Positions 22,472-35,509 of a stretch of 64,000 nt of DNA are shown piece after piece (positions within the stretch are counted from its first letter, which is position 1; each line of letters begins with the position of its first letter). Origin of the DNA: Margaritifera margaritifera. Taxonomy: Eukaryota > Mollusca > Bivalvia > Unionida > Margaritiferidae. Where the stretch lies: NCBI GenBank assembly GCA_029931535.1, contig JAQPZY010001549.1, forward strand, positions 2,627,001 to 2,691,000, given 5' to 3'. Under the pieces are notes generated by a model. The model was given only the letters and a program-made list of their open reading frames with translations. It did not search any database and was not told the DNA's origin. The position numbers and the translations under genes were made by a program.

Positions 22472-23356
22472 TTGTCCAAAAAAAAATTTGTCTCATCATT
22501 TTCACTACCAAAGACCACAACTGATAATCCCGAATACAGGAATGGATGGCAAACTACCCCCGACAGTTCTCGTAATTGGTTCCAGAATATTGAGATAGAA
22601 CATTCCCAGAATAAACTGGTTTATACGGAAAACAATAATTCAGATAATATGACTGATTTTACGTGTAATAACGGCCAAGTCAATGTCAAACTAAACGAGA
22701 ACCATCTTTAGGCACGAAGGTTCGAGTCTGTAAAATCATCTACGAGAACAATAAGTAAAGTGCAGATACATCCCATTTTACCATTGCCATGTGAAAACCT
22801 TTAATCGGAACCTACTCATGAATATGACTATGTGCATGAATATGATGAACTGGAAACTGAATATCGGTCTGATGAACTATGTCTTCGTTCGAGGTTATTA
22901 GGTATGAATGTGACTAAAAGTATTGTGGGAATGTCATGTAAATATGATTGCGTGGTTCGGCATAGTTATATGATTTTACGACCGCCTGCACTAAATCAGT
23001 TATTACAAAGAGAAGCAAGGAACAAGTTACATTTGCCCATTCTTTATATTGGTATACAAAAAGTAAAAAAGAAATAATCATCAAGAGTTGATCCATCAAC
23101 TTCTTATGCGAGGTCAACAAAACGAGATCTGGGGAGACTCATTGTACGGGCTCCAACGCTGAGCTAGGAAGTCGGGATTGTATCAACGAATTAGCGCTTT
23201 CAAGCTTCTTCGAATTAGAATACGATTTTGCGACGGACACTACTGAATTGCCAAATTGGTCAAAATACAGACGATATCAAAATAGGAGGAATCCCGGGTG
23301 ATGCAACTCCAACATATTTGTCCCTAGACCAGAAGTATTCGAGCTGCAATTTTGAA
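22472..23356 (+). pseudogene. Relic receptor cytoplasmic-tail-like sequence
   Basis: An open frame runs to a TAG at 22709 and contains DNPEYRNGW and LVYTENNN. The next stretch (22740-23075) reads on after a stop with HEYDYVHEYDELETEYRSDE. A third, in another frame, ends at about 23357 with TPTYLSLDQKY. Tyrosine-rich acidic segments of this kind are typical of intracellular tails of invertebrate surface receptors. Stops and frame changes make a single intact exon impossible, and the only good acceptor (ccaaag at 22513) is out of phase with exon 5. It is probably a decayed tail exon set from a related receptor. Confidence 0.4.
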
Positions 23357-25251
23357 TGTTTAGTTATCTTTACAGAATTTCTAATTTGAAACTTTGCACC
23401 ACAAAAACATATTCATATTTTAACCGGTTGAAAATATTAAAAGAGACATACACGTATTTGCAATTCCATGTTTTAACCCCTTCCATTAGGCGTACCCAAA
23501 TGACATATAAAGCAATATTCCACACATTAACAGATGATTTTACATGTAACCTTTATTAATTAGATGACAGTTTAAAGAATTAAACACCTGAGTGAAATAT
23601 CCTTAGCTCATCTGTCTTCCGTTTTGTGTGAGACCATGTATCGTGTACCTTTCACTTTTGCGAAAATAATATAGATCCACAAACAAATATGGCATCCGTC
23701 TCTAAAAATAGAATAAAAAAGAAAACAAACAAACTTTAAACGGCTTTTTCTCATTCAGGAACTACTGACCTGACTTAGATCAAATTTGACTGAAAGTAGT
23801 CTACTAACCCAGATGATTTGTCCAACTCCTCCTTCATTTGGTCATTAGGACGATATCGGCTGTAAACGCTATCTCAGGCTAACCTCGAGCTATTGTTTCG
23901 GTAATTTAAGCTCTTACCTTCCTATATGCACAAACCAGGTATTGAGTTGTACTTAATGAATGATGAGTGAGAATTTTAAAAAATATATCAAGTGATTTAT
24001 GGAAATCGTGGAAAATTTATTACAGCATTTGCAAGTTTTATTGTTTATTTGTTCTCTTTTCAGCCGACTTAAAAAGTGAAAGTTTGTCGCAAAGCTTGAA
24101 TTAGGATTTTTCTCGAAATGTTTCTGATCATTCATCTGCCACAGAATGAGAACATCAAGAAGCCAGTTTTAAACAGAGATCTGATGGTTAACGCCAGCAT
24201 CCGACAGTCAAGGAGGAGTTATGTTAGGACCTTCTTGAATGAAGATTGTTACGATTTACCTTAGGTACTCATCGCTTCATCTTTAATCAAAGAAATAAAG
24301 AAAGACAGAAAGATCACAATAGTCATTACAGCTCCATTCATTGTTCTCTCCCAGTTAATGTTAAACTAAAACGACGAGCATGTTCTTTCTAGCTAGTAAT
24401 TGTTTAGATACATTGTCTTACAGCCGAAACTCACCCACATCGTCCAGTTTTGCTCAACCTGTTTTCAGTGACATTTGCAACGCTGAACATTTCGCCGATA
24501 TACCGTATGTCCTCCACAAAGTAGCTTCAAGGATATATGCACAGACCCACAGAGCCGTGCTATGCCGTTACTGTAATTTTCGATTTTTTGCGACGAGATC
24601 CAATTTTAAATTCTTCAGACACTTACAATATGTGTGTATACTATCTGCAATTGATCTTTGAAGGTATTCATTGTTTATCATTTTGTTTGAAAAGAAATAA
24701 ATAAAACCAATTAATTAAAAAAATGTAAGACACCCCGAGTAACTTTTGTGTGGCTTAGACCCTGGGAATCATTGAGAGTATACATACGTTTCTAAAACAT
24801 TAATTGTCCATTTCGCAGAATTGAATTTAAATTTACATTTCAATCATTTTTAGTGTTACATAAAATTTGCTTCTCTAGATCGTATGTGCATAGAACTATT
24901 TTTAAATTCTCATTTTAGATTCATATCTATATAGAGTAATTGACTCTCAGGGTCCATTTGAAGCCTCCGAATACATGTGTGTCACTGTTAAACGTACAAG
25001 TTAAAGACTTAAAATGCAGACAAATGCACCTTATATATATAAGTCAACGTTTAAAAAATCCAATCTTACACCATGTTCTTTTTTCCACAATTAGTTTTAA
25101 TATCATCATTTGTGTATTTGAATGATATTTAAGTGCAAAACTTTATTAAATAAATTATACAACATTATTAACATTAAAAGACCTACATTAAAAGACCTAT
25201 AAGCATTCTTTTTCAGATGATCATTTGATTTTTATCAATGTTCCAAATTAC
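23357..25251. other. No recognisable gene
   Basis: AT-rich sequence. One open frame at 24380-24661 gives no recognisable protein, and no splice-supported exon was found. Confidence 0.5.

Positions 25252-25314
<63 letters not shown>
25252..25314. repeat. (CT)n microsatellite
   Basis: CT array of ~62 bp. Confidence 0.97.
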
Positions 25315-25318
<4 letters not shown>

Positions 25319-25608
25319 GTATGACAGCAACACTGTGCGATGTGAATCGAAATCCTTTCAGCAAAAAAAATCATTTAATGTTATTATGACTACACGTGTA
25401 TTTAAGTTATGTGTAACTTTCGAGCCAGGGCCTTTAAGAAAAGATCCTTGATTAGGGGCGATTGATTGGACTATGTCTTTTCTTTGCCACGCACTCACCG
25501 AAAAGTCATTAAAATCCCCAACAGAATCGCAGTGATTTAATCTTGGGGCTGGATCGGGAACGCTTGCTTGCAATATACAACGAAGCAAAGCATATGTTTT
25601 GAGTTGAG

Positions 25609-28560
25609 TTGACTGAATCAGATGATGTTAGTGGTATTACAAATACTACTGAGAAGGAAAAGGCACGGTTGCATACATCTTGCAATACGAAATTCACCTG
25701 TAATGACCTGAATTGTGCAAAAAAGAAACATACCAAATTTAGAAATCACATTGCCACTTGCACTAAGAAAGATGCTCGTAAAAGTCTTAATAGCAGTATT
25801 ACATTGAAGGAAACTAAGTACTTATTCTGTGATAAATTTCCCTCTTAATAATTTGCGATAGGCATCAACTTTCCAGATTGATGAAGATGTAAGAAATTTA
25901 GGCACAAAACGTTAAGATATTACTCTTTTTGCAAAACTCATTGCGAGCTATATATATGCCTTGCTGTGTCCTTCTGAAAGGCACTTAGTTCCCATTTCCT
26001 TGGTTCAAAGTGCTCTTAAAAGCCTACCAACTGATCAGTCAATCACCACACCGTGAAAGCAAAAATTGGAATCAAAGGTCAAGTCCTGCTATATCTGCAA
26101 TACTTCCTCTTTTCAATGAATGGAAAAAATTGCTTGTTATGATCTGACTCTCGCAAAACTTTATGAAAAGTGCAATCGAATTCCTAAATCCCAAACAGGT
26201 ATATGAAGTAGGAATGAATCTATATCTCTATGCGCTGGCTAATATTATCTAGGAGAATGGACCGGAGCAATATGGCAAAACAACTTCTTCATCATACGCG
26301 AGGCTTTGCAAATTGAAATTGCTGAAATGAAGACTTTAAGGCATTGGCTTTAAGAAAGCGGTTGGACAAGCAATCGTTCGAGCTGACGTAACTTCTTCCG
26401 GAACGACGGATACGTTCCTTAAGGCTTCTCACATCGCTCGCACTAGGCGTGCAAACCAAGTTACATGGAGCAGTCTATATATGTCCCACAGCATGTTGAC
26501 AATCTTTACCTTGAAGCCACAGCGGACAAAGGTCTTCTCGGTTTCAATGATTGGTGCAATAAAAGGTGATATTAGTGTCCCAATTCCATTTCTCGTGACA
26601 GACAATGCAGTTTGAACTTGTGCTCATATTTGTCCCATCCATCCAATATTTGGCTTATATCTAGATGCTACCACACATTTGATTCCATGGTTGTATTTAG
26701 CCTAGATTGTAGACATTACTCAAGGTAGTTGTCAGTACACCTCAGAGACATGATAAATCTACACCTGACGAATTCTGGAACTGGCAAACAGTTCGTTCGA
26801 GAAAATTATATGGTAGACAAAACGTCTTGACCATCTTCAACTGGCCCTGCACATGAACACAATAATGCTCTTGTCCAAACTGATGGGGATGTTAATACAA
26901 ACTCTAGAGGCGGTTCATCACTGCATGGTAACTGGATCAGAAAGGGTGAAGTTTGTTGAGTTCAATACATGACAGTGGAACGAACGTATGGCACATGGAA
27001 ACATGAGCAGACACAAATGCGCAAATTGCATTCAAAACAAGTTGAGACACTTCCTGAACTCATTCTGGTAATGGGAAGTCAAATTATAGAAGAATGTTTG
27101 AATGGTTGCTTTAGACCTAGAACAAAGTCATTGTACAAGCTAATTGAACAAAGCAAGAAGGCAATATTTTTTAGTCCATCGGTTAAAAAAACATCAGGAT
27201 TTCTACCAGTGTTGCAACATTGAAAAATAAATGTTCCTTGTTTTCACGTCTGTACATTGCAGACCAGTCGAGGGTTAGAAATGTGGACGATTTTTAATCC
27301 ACGAGGACCAACGTTTTTATTTATCTCTCAGGTATGATGGGAACCTCTATCTTGGTACAAAGTCTGATATTTCCAAACGTCTTAATAGAGTTTGATAAGA
27401 ATGATGTTATTCTAGCAATTGAAGCTACAGATTATGATGGGGCTTTCATAGTCAATATTCAAAACCCGGTTCAAGTGAAGATGTATTACAATAATGCGTC
27501 TCAGGTTTTCCTTCTCTTCATCTAATCAAGGACACATCATCTCCATAGAATCGACGTTCTGTGGAACACTTACCTAAATAACAGGTTAGAATGTACTAAA
27601 GGGGAAAAGAGGGGCAAGGATGTAAGAAGCCGCGCTGAAAGCAATAACTGTATTCCAGGTAATTGGCAGGAATTTCTTGCAGAAGATAACAATAAATCTG
27701 AGCTTTTCAGATATCTTCCCAGTTATTTGGCAAACCTTCATACCGATGCTCAAGTTGTGACAATAGATGGAAATGGTGTATTCCGCTGTAAGCGAAGACC
27801 TAACTTCTCTTCATTAACCCGTTCACAAAGGAAGAAGCGGACACACGTATCATGTAGCACACGCAACAAAGGAAGAATACAAGAAAATGCAGAAACTTGC
27901 AATAACTATAGTTGATACTGACGTTATAATTCTTGCTGTTGCCTCAGTACAGCTTCTTTAACTTGAACAGAAGTGGATTGTCTTTGACTCTGGAAAGCAC
28001 TTTAGGTACATAGATGCAGATGAACTTTCAAACGTACTCGGACCGGAGCTATGCTCTATCACTGTTCCAGACATTCACTGGATGTACCACTGTCTGTCTT
28101 TCTCAGGTATAGGAAAGAAAACCGCATATGACGTTGTGATATTAGGATTGTGCTCTTATTGTGATACCACGACAGTATTTAATGCTATCTCAGCTATATA
28201 AAGAGAAGACACTATAGCTGTCATTGAAAGAGTTGAAGTTTCACTGTATTCTAAAACAAGCAGTAAGATTTAGGTTAATGCAGTCAGAAAATAGTTTTTC
28301 ACGCAGAGAGGACGAGCACTTCATTCGAGTCCTCCTACATGATCTGCTCTAATATCGCACTTAAGACGGTCTGTGTACTAAGGAATTATGTTATGGAATA
28401 AATCATTGGCATTGAAACCGTCTCTTTCAGACGCAGGTTTCCAGAAATGACGAAAGCTAGGAGCCATTCTGGACAAATATGGACTACTCAGCATCTTCCT
28501 GTTAAGAGTTGATATAGTAAGGCTGCAAGAAAGGCTCGAAATCATTCAGGAAATGTATTA
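25609..28560 (+). pseudogene. FEN/PIN-nuclease-like multicopy family protein, degenerate copy
   Basis: Fragments run in order on the + strand. An N-terminal part has LHTSCNTKFTCNDLNC (25669-) and a Cys-containing end. A middle part reads IGAIKGDISVPIPFLVTDNA (26552-26611). A later segment has CIPGNWQEFLAEDNNKSELF (27652-27711). A C-terminal part has IVDTDVIILAVASVQLL, WIVFDSGKHFRYIDADELSN and SGIGKKTAYDVV (27910-28140). The acidic DTD motif and the G-x-GKK-A motif resemble the active site and helix-turn-helix of FEN/XPG-type PIN nucleases. The family is known as a large, uncharacterised multicopy protein group in corals, molluscs and other invertebrates, probably transposon-borne. Many stops and frameshifts show this copy is dead. 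The 3' end (28280-28560) is repeated downstream. Confidence 0.75.
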
Positions 28561-30215
28561 AAGAGTCCTATATGATGCACTACTGTATTCCTTGGTAGAG
28601 TTGATGGTGAAATAGAGTAAATAAGAGCATTTTCGCAGATATGGTTCGCGGAAGGAGTTCTCGTTGCCTAAATATTGTTTTAGAATATTGAGGCTTGAAA
28701 GAGTCATTAATTTCCATCAGAGAAATATATGCTCGTACAGTACAACCAAAGATAATTGGTAAAATGAAATTTATAGCATATGTTCTTATTAATATAAGTG
28801 ATATGGATATATGCTGAGTTTAGTGTTTCTACACTCGTTAAAAAAAAACACGTCTCCAGAAAAAGCCCCTTTTGTTCAATATCAGAAGGTCTAGGTGTAG
28901 AAAATATTTTTTTATATAAGGGAAGAAAACATCTCTAAATATCAAACAAGCTCTAGCAATGCATTGTATCCACAGTATAATGTCATCTGAAACTTAGACA
29001 ATACATAAACAGACATGTCTGTCGGTCATTGGAAGATTGAAAGATTTTGTAATTATACTGTGTCGTAAAACAAGTAGCAATATTTTGGTTAGTGCCGCAA
29101 GAAAACAACTCTTCCCGCAAGAAAACGAGCGCTTGAGTCTGTTCCACCCACAAGAGTTCTGGCAAGGGGTCAGTCATAAACTTTGAAACCGTCTCTTCCA
29201 GACACTGCTGAGTTTCAATAGATTTAAGGAAATGAGGAAAGCTGGAAGCCATTCTGGACAAATCTCTAAGACGCTTTGTGCTTTTGTGGTCACAGAGGGT
29301 AAGTCAGATAATTTCTACGGATTTGGATCTCTGAAAGATGTCGAATTGCCTAAATACTGTTTTAGAATATTGAGGGTTACAGAATCATCAATTTTCCTCA
29401 GAGAAATATTTACTGGCACGTAGGACTAAAGCTAATTCGGTAAAGTTACTCTTAGACAGTCAATTCTAATACCGATTAAATTCATAACATATGTTTGAAT
29501 CAATACAAATGAAATGAATAAATACTGAGTTTAATATTTCCATCACTCATTAAAAAAGCACCTCTATAGAAACGGAAAAATACTTTTAATTCAATACCGG
29601 GAAGTGTACGTAAATGAAAGATAGGAGTCGTTCTAGACAGATCTTGAAGACTGAACTTCTTCCTGTGAGAAGTTGATTCGTTGTGGCTGCGAGAAAGGTT
29701 ACAAATTATTCTGCAAATGAGGAGGGCTCCACTTCGATGCACTGTTGTGTGCTTTTGTAAAGGCGATTATGATAGGGAAAATTCTAATTTCCACACATTT
29801 GGTTCGCGGAAGTATTTCTTGTTGCCTAATCATTCTTTTAAAATATTGAATCATCAAATCCCTCCATATATTTTTTTTCTGGCACAGTAGGACCAAAATT
29901 AAATAGGACAATTCCTCTAAGACTGTCATTTCAAACGACAATAAAATTCGTAGCATATGGTCTTATAAATGCAAACGAAATGAATATATACTGAGTTTGT
30001 CATTTCTATCACTCATTTTGAAATAAAAACACCTGTAGAAAAGGAAATGTATTTTCGTTATGGGAAGGTTAGAAGTAAAAAAAATGGTTTATATCAGGAA
30101 TGAAAATATTTCTGAATATCATTCTACTTCTAGAAATGCATTGAATACACTGTATATCGTCATCTAAAACTTCCATTTCAGGTAGACGACACAAACCTTC
30201 ATGTCTGCCTGCCAT
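28430..30215 (+). repeat. Threefold diverged repeat of nuclease-pseudogene 3' end and tail
   Basis: The motif gaaaccgtctctt-cagac followed by aaagctggaagccattctggacaaat occurs at 28415-28485 and 29190-29265. Its continuation (cttcctgt-agagttgat-then gctgcgagaaaggt) occurs at 28494-28545 and 29657-29700. An atactgagttta/tgctgagtttag block followed by cactc-tt and acacct is present at 28812, 29523 and 29990. A tail with atgcattgtatccacagtat (28959) recurs as atgcattgaatacactgtat (30132). The units are diverged and partly nested, so these are old duplications rather than a fresh array. Confidence 0.7.
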
Positions 30216-30751
30216 ACTGGATGTAGTACAGGAAGCTGGTTATGTTCATATCACGGAAAGTCAGAATAATGACCGCTCATGCACACTACATACTTAAAGT
30301 GGCTATGTATCAATGTTTTCCGTACAAATTCATCTGTCTTGTATATGGAATAGAATAAAACTCTGTATAAAAGGTAAAAAACTACGCATCTTAGACGCCT
30401 TATAGGATTTAACCGGAAGTAAGCTAAATCATACTGATATCATAAAATGGAGTTTTCACACACATCCGCCTCGCTACTCTCTTTTGGGTCGAGAGCAGCA
30501 TATGTATTCCTACTCGAGATAAAATACCTTTATATCCTTTCCCATGCTGCTGCAATGGACAGTTATAGCTAATACTGAATGCAATAGGTAATTTAAAATT
30601 AACAAGATAAAAAAACATTTAATTTGTTCTATTCAAATAACGATAAAGTTGAGATCGTAACCACTATTTTATTAGCAGCTTCCAAGAATGTAATGGAAAA
30701 AGCAACCTGGTACAAGGACTATCGATGGAAATAATGATTGACCGATTGATT

Positions 30752-30905
30752 GTGTAGCTGGTCTTTAACGGCACATCAGCACATTAAAGGCTTTTAGCTC
30801 CGAGACGATGCTAATAAAGTGCCTTGCCCCTACATACACCATGGCAACCGATCTTGGATGGTCTTGGCAATATTTCGACATGGACCCCCCCCCTCGCATG
30901 TCCAG
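30752..30905 (-). mobile_element. tRNA-headed SINE, copy 2 (head lost)
   Basis: Carries the conserved body words taataaagtgccttgcccc and caccatggcaacc seen in the other SINE copies. The tRNA-like head is degraded and ends in a C-rich run. Same orientation as the other three copies. Confidence 0.65.
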
Positions 30906-31995
30906 CGCACAGTGTGAGAAAACTTATTTCATACCTCACTTTCATTAGATTGAATTAAAAATGTTACGCTTAGATAATTTTCAGTATAACAATGTAGAGA
31001 TATATGTCTTCCAAATAATACTCCACACACAAATGTTGCTTGGTATGTATGCTGTAATAACCCATCTCTACATTATATATTTCCTGCGTCTGTCTAAGAT
31101 GAATTGTTTGCTGTAGATAGTTTTCACTTCCTCTCTATAAGGGCTTCTGTAAGAGTGATCATGTGACATGGTGTGAGCATTGTTTTGAGGGTCATTGTGT
31201 GATGATTATATTCGACAATAGTTTACTCAGTTAAGGCTGAAATTTCATTTCCGTTGCTATTATTTATGCTGCCACTGCTTGCAGAATGAAAATTTTGATG
31301 TAGTGTTGCCAAGACTGTCCGTCTGTACGCCCATCCGCCCCGAGAATCTTTGTTGGTATTTGATTTTACATATGCAGATAACCTAATTAATTTTGTTTTT
31401 CAAGTCAGTAAAGTATTTTTTTCTATTTTTAACACAATAATATTGGAACTATTTTGTGGAATTGTCTAATAAACACATATCTTGTTTTCTGTTATATCAC
31501 TTCTAATTGTAACTGTAATCACCTCTTAATGATCATACGGTGTTTTTCAAAGAAAATAACACAGTGAGTAATTTACCGCTTTTATATACGTTATCCCGTC
31601 AGACATTGTTCATTAAAATAACAAACTTTGAAAATATGCGGTGCTTACTAATTTTGTATCTTAGGTAATAAGTTTTGATTGACATAAACATAAAATATCA
31701 AAAAAGTACTTACCCAATGTATTAGATCATTATGAATTTATTGAAAGTCTTACAGTTTATAAAGTATAAAGGCTGGGAGACCTTTTATTCTTGAAAAAGG
31801 AAATAAGGAATTCCTCAAATTTGAGGCAATATTCAAATTCATTTCAGAGATAAAAACAAGACTAATTTCAAGGTATTGAAGGATTTTATGACCGTATTTA
31901 AATTCCTGACTTTTACGCAGGTGATGCTTATAATCCATTGGGAAAGACATGTGTGTTGGCCTACAGAAACTACATCAGTCGATAACAAATAATCT

Positions 31996-32102
<107 letters not shown>

Positions 32103-32627
32103 AACCTTACTTGACCGAGAATTGGTTTTGTTTGTGTGTCTATCTGGTCATTTAGATGCAACCAGGCAAAAATTATATCTACACATAAATGTGTAGATAT
32201 TTTTCGTATTTCTATTCAGTATTAATGTGATTCAAATTTTACAATGTTAAGCCAAATGTACGTCCAATGTTCATTTTGAACTTGTTTAATTTGCTAATTA
32301 TTGGCAAATATGAGCTGGGTTAGTGTGGGGTACCTGTATGGGCTCTACAAAAACAATATCCAAAGTTTAAAAAACCTTCGCTCCTTAAATGAAAGTGAAC
32401 GACGGACTACCGACTCGTTACTTGTTATATGGTAAAGGATAGCGACTTGTACTAGTAGGTACAGCAGACAAATATGTTTAATGAACCAAGAAAGTAAAAT
32501 TATTGAAATAATTTTTAAACTTTGCTGCATGTGATAAAAGTGATGATGACACGTCTTAGAATAAATCATTCAGAACTTCTTCTGAACCCTTCTGCATTAT
32601 TCTTTTCTTTTCTTTTATATTGCTCAG

Positions 32628-32729
32628 AAAGCTCAATAACATCAAACCTAGAAACAACGATAGGTTATATCCCTTCATCATCTAAGGCAAATTTTACCTC
32701 TGATTCCTCAAACTCTGATATAAATAATG
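32628..32729 (+). pseudogene. Ser/Thr-rich exon, copy 2 (donor lost)
   Basis: Same 102-bp length and reading phase as the exon at 17261, with a conserved acceptor (ttgctcag). It keeps ANFTSDSSNS and remains open. The donor has changed from GT to AT (aatg followed by ataagt), so normal splicing would fail. It lies 2.5 kb before the broken signal-peptide exon at 35156. Probably a non-functional duplicate. Confidence 0.65.
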
Positions 32730-35155
32730 ATAAGTAGTGAAAGAAAAATTAAATTGGTGAGCACTATCATTTATTTTGTTCCAGTTTTGCATTTGAAATA
32801 AATAAGTAATTATAGTGAATAAATAGCAAACACATGCATAAATAAAAGGAAAGAAAAGACGAAATATCAGCCGATAATGTTGCATGTACTTTATATAAAA
32901 CGTGCAGCCTTGCACTTTTTTGTTGCTGTTGTTTGTGTTTTTGTTTTGGATAGGAGTTTAGCGGGGGGGGGGGGGAGGGGCCTTAAACAGGGTAATTTAT
33001 TGATGCACAACAAGGTAGAAATGTGATTTGTATTGTTTATTATTGAATGAAACAAATATGTTTTCTTACTCCCGAAAGTGCATGTTTTGTGTTAAATGTC
33101 CTATTTCATTTCCTGCTTTTGTTTATGGGAGCCATTATTTAATGTACATAGGTTTTACTTTCTTCTGTCATTGTTTCAGTAGACTGGCATACGTGACATG
33201 GTAAATGCATTATTTTCAGTGTGATTGTGCGATAATTATGTTCTAAAACAATATATCTTAATGAAGGTTGGAATCGATTGGGTTTCATTTTCGTTTGCTG
33301 CTGCTAGTTATTTACCTCATTCAGCCCATCTATCACTGCTTGCAGCAGGGTATTATGGTTGCGTCTCTTTCATCCTTTAATCCATACGAACGTACTTTCG
33401 TCTGTATGTATATTCATCTGTGCGTGCGTCCAGAGCTAAATAGCACGGCTGAACAAAAACTATTATGGAGAAATTGAAGGTAATATGCATGTTTGTATTC
33501 ATAGGTGACCTGATCAGATGTTCATGTCACTAAAGTAATTTTTATATTTTGGGAATACATTTTGGAATTCTTTTAAGCTAGATTTTTGGTTACAATGGGA
33601 GTGCACATGATTTACAACAAAATATTGTATCTTTTATTTATATCACTATAACAGACAGTTTCATAATTTTATAATGAACATCCACGGCTCCACAAAGGAT
33701 ATACTACATTTATGAATAATGTATCTCTCCAATGTACATTTTCCGGTCATAAACTGTTGAGTAATATACCAGTCTTTGATAAGTTGCGTAACATACATTT
33801 CGTATCTTATACACCATGCAAATCTAGATAATATAAAATTAAAAAGCTAGTAAATACTTGCCTCAAAGTATGCTTACTGAAGCCTGACAATCAGAGTATA
33901 AAGCAAATATTTCTATGAGTTTATTGGCACTCTTAAAGTTTGTAAATTATAGGACAAAACGATTTTTAAACGAAAGCTTATAGGGATTGTCTGAATGAAT
34001 CATTAAATTGTTGTTTGAGAAGGAAATTAATTTATTTATTTAATTCTTTTTTTATAGGAAAAAATATTAATTGTTGACACAAAAATATCCTCTTATTGCT
34101 TTTGGTAAATGTAACGGAATTTAATCACAAGGTCTGTATGAGTATTACAACAGCATTACATCTGAAACAATCTTTAATGAATGTCACAGCGGCAGGCTTA
34201 ATATTCCCCCGTGTTAATTTGAACGTTTTCAGCATGTTAGTAGGGGCGGATCGGGGGTGGGTTGGGTGGTGAATCAAGCCGGCGCCTCGCCCTCCACAAA
34301 CAAAAAATGAGCGCGAAACAACTGAAACGTTTCCCAGAGTAGGTTTCCTTTACAGATAGACGGTTAAAGTTATGCCCTGGACACGCTTAAAATTCAGAAG
34401 TCTCCGGAGATTTCGCCCCCTTGGCTCATTTCTAGGGTTCCGTCTCACAGGCTCCTCAATATTGCTCTTCTTTTTCAATCGAACGTATTGGAAATATTCC
34501 TACTACGAATCAAATAAGAATCTAATTGGATTACTTTTTAATGATTGGTATCAGAGCTAGTCTTTTTTTAATACGCTCAGTGAAGGAGTGGAAAGGTCAA
34601 TGTACCGGATTAAATCATACTCTCCTATTTAACATAACTTAAATGGTTTCTATTTCTAAACAATTCTCTGTCATAACGTTTCTGGCAATTGTCTTTTGCT
34701 ATGTCCCCCGATGTCCAAGCCACTTTGTTTCTTCCCTCACGAAACGTCCTGATCATCACTACTTCCTCAAATTTTCATTTGTTAGTCTTCCGATGTGACG
34801 TGGTGCGGTGTTTGTCTCTCGCTTTGTTTCTGAGGGTCTCCAATTCCTAAGAAACCGATTTAGAGACAGAATTGTTTGATATATTTCTTTAAGACCGGTA
34901 ATATCTGTGCATTTCTACAATATGTGAACCAGGCGATGAACTGAGTTGATGTGTCTCTGTGTTTTATTAGGCATGTAGAATGTAACAAATCTTTTGTCGT
35001 CCTCTGTTTTCCTGTCAGTGGCATTGAACGTGTATAACATAACAGAGATTCCCGAATCTTGAATGCAATATAACAGAACATATTGCTCTTTTGGGTTTAT
35101 TTTATTCCTTATTACCGTTTGAACGATTTTTTTAGCCACGGCTGTATGCGAAATA

Positions 35156-35170
35156 ATGGAAACACAGTGA
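35156..35170 (+). pseudogene. Signal-peptide exon, truncated copy
   Basis: ATG followed by the codons for Glu-Thr, as in the intact exon at 62599, and then a stop after Gln. The homology to the other two signal exons and their 5' flanks ends here, so the exon was cut by a rearrangement. Polinton-like relic sequence begins ~350 bp downstream. Confidence 0.65.
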
Positions 35171-35509
35171 TGTATACTACCAAGGTCGCTACGGGAATTT
35201 AAGACGACAAAATTTCCCAGCTAGCGCAGTGATGTGTGTCATGGGTTACTATACTAACGCAGCTGCGCCAATTTCAGTGCCACAGTCAGGCCCCGATTAT
35301 TGCTTACAACTATGCTACTGTGAAAATACAATTATTGATCGCAACGGACTGTGTAAAATATAATGCTGATATTATTTCCTCCACAGCTGAGTTAGTTTGA
35401 TAGTATTTTCTCCGCAGCTGAGTATTTTATACCGGCGGAGTCTCAGAATATGTTTTCGCTGAGAGAGAATATTTTATACTAACTGCCGCAGAGAATATTT
35501 TTATGTTAG

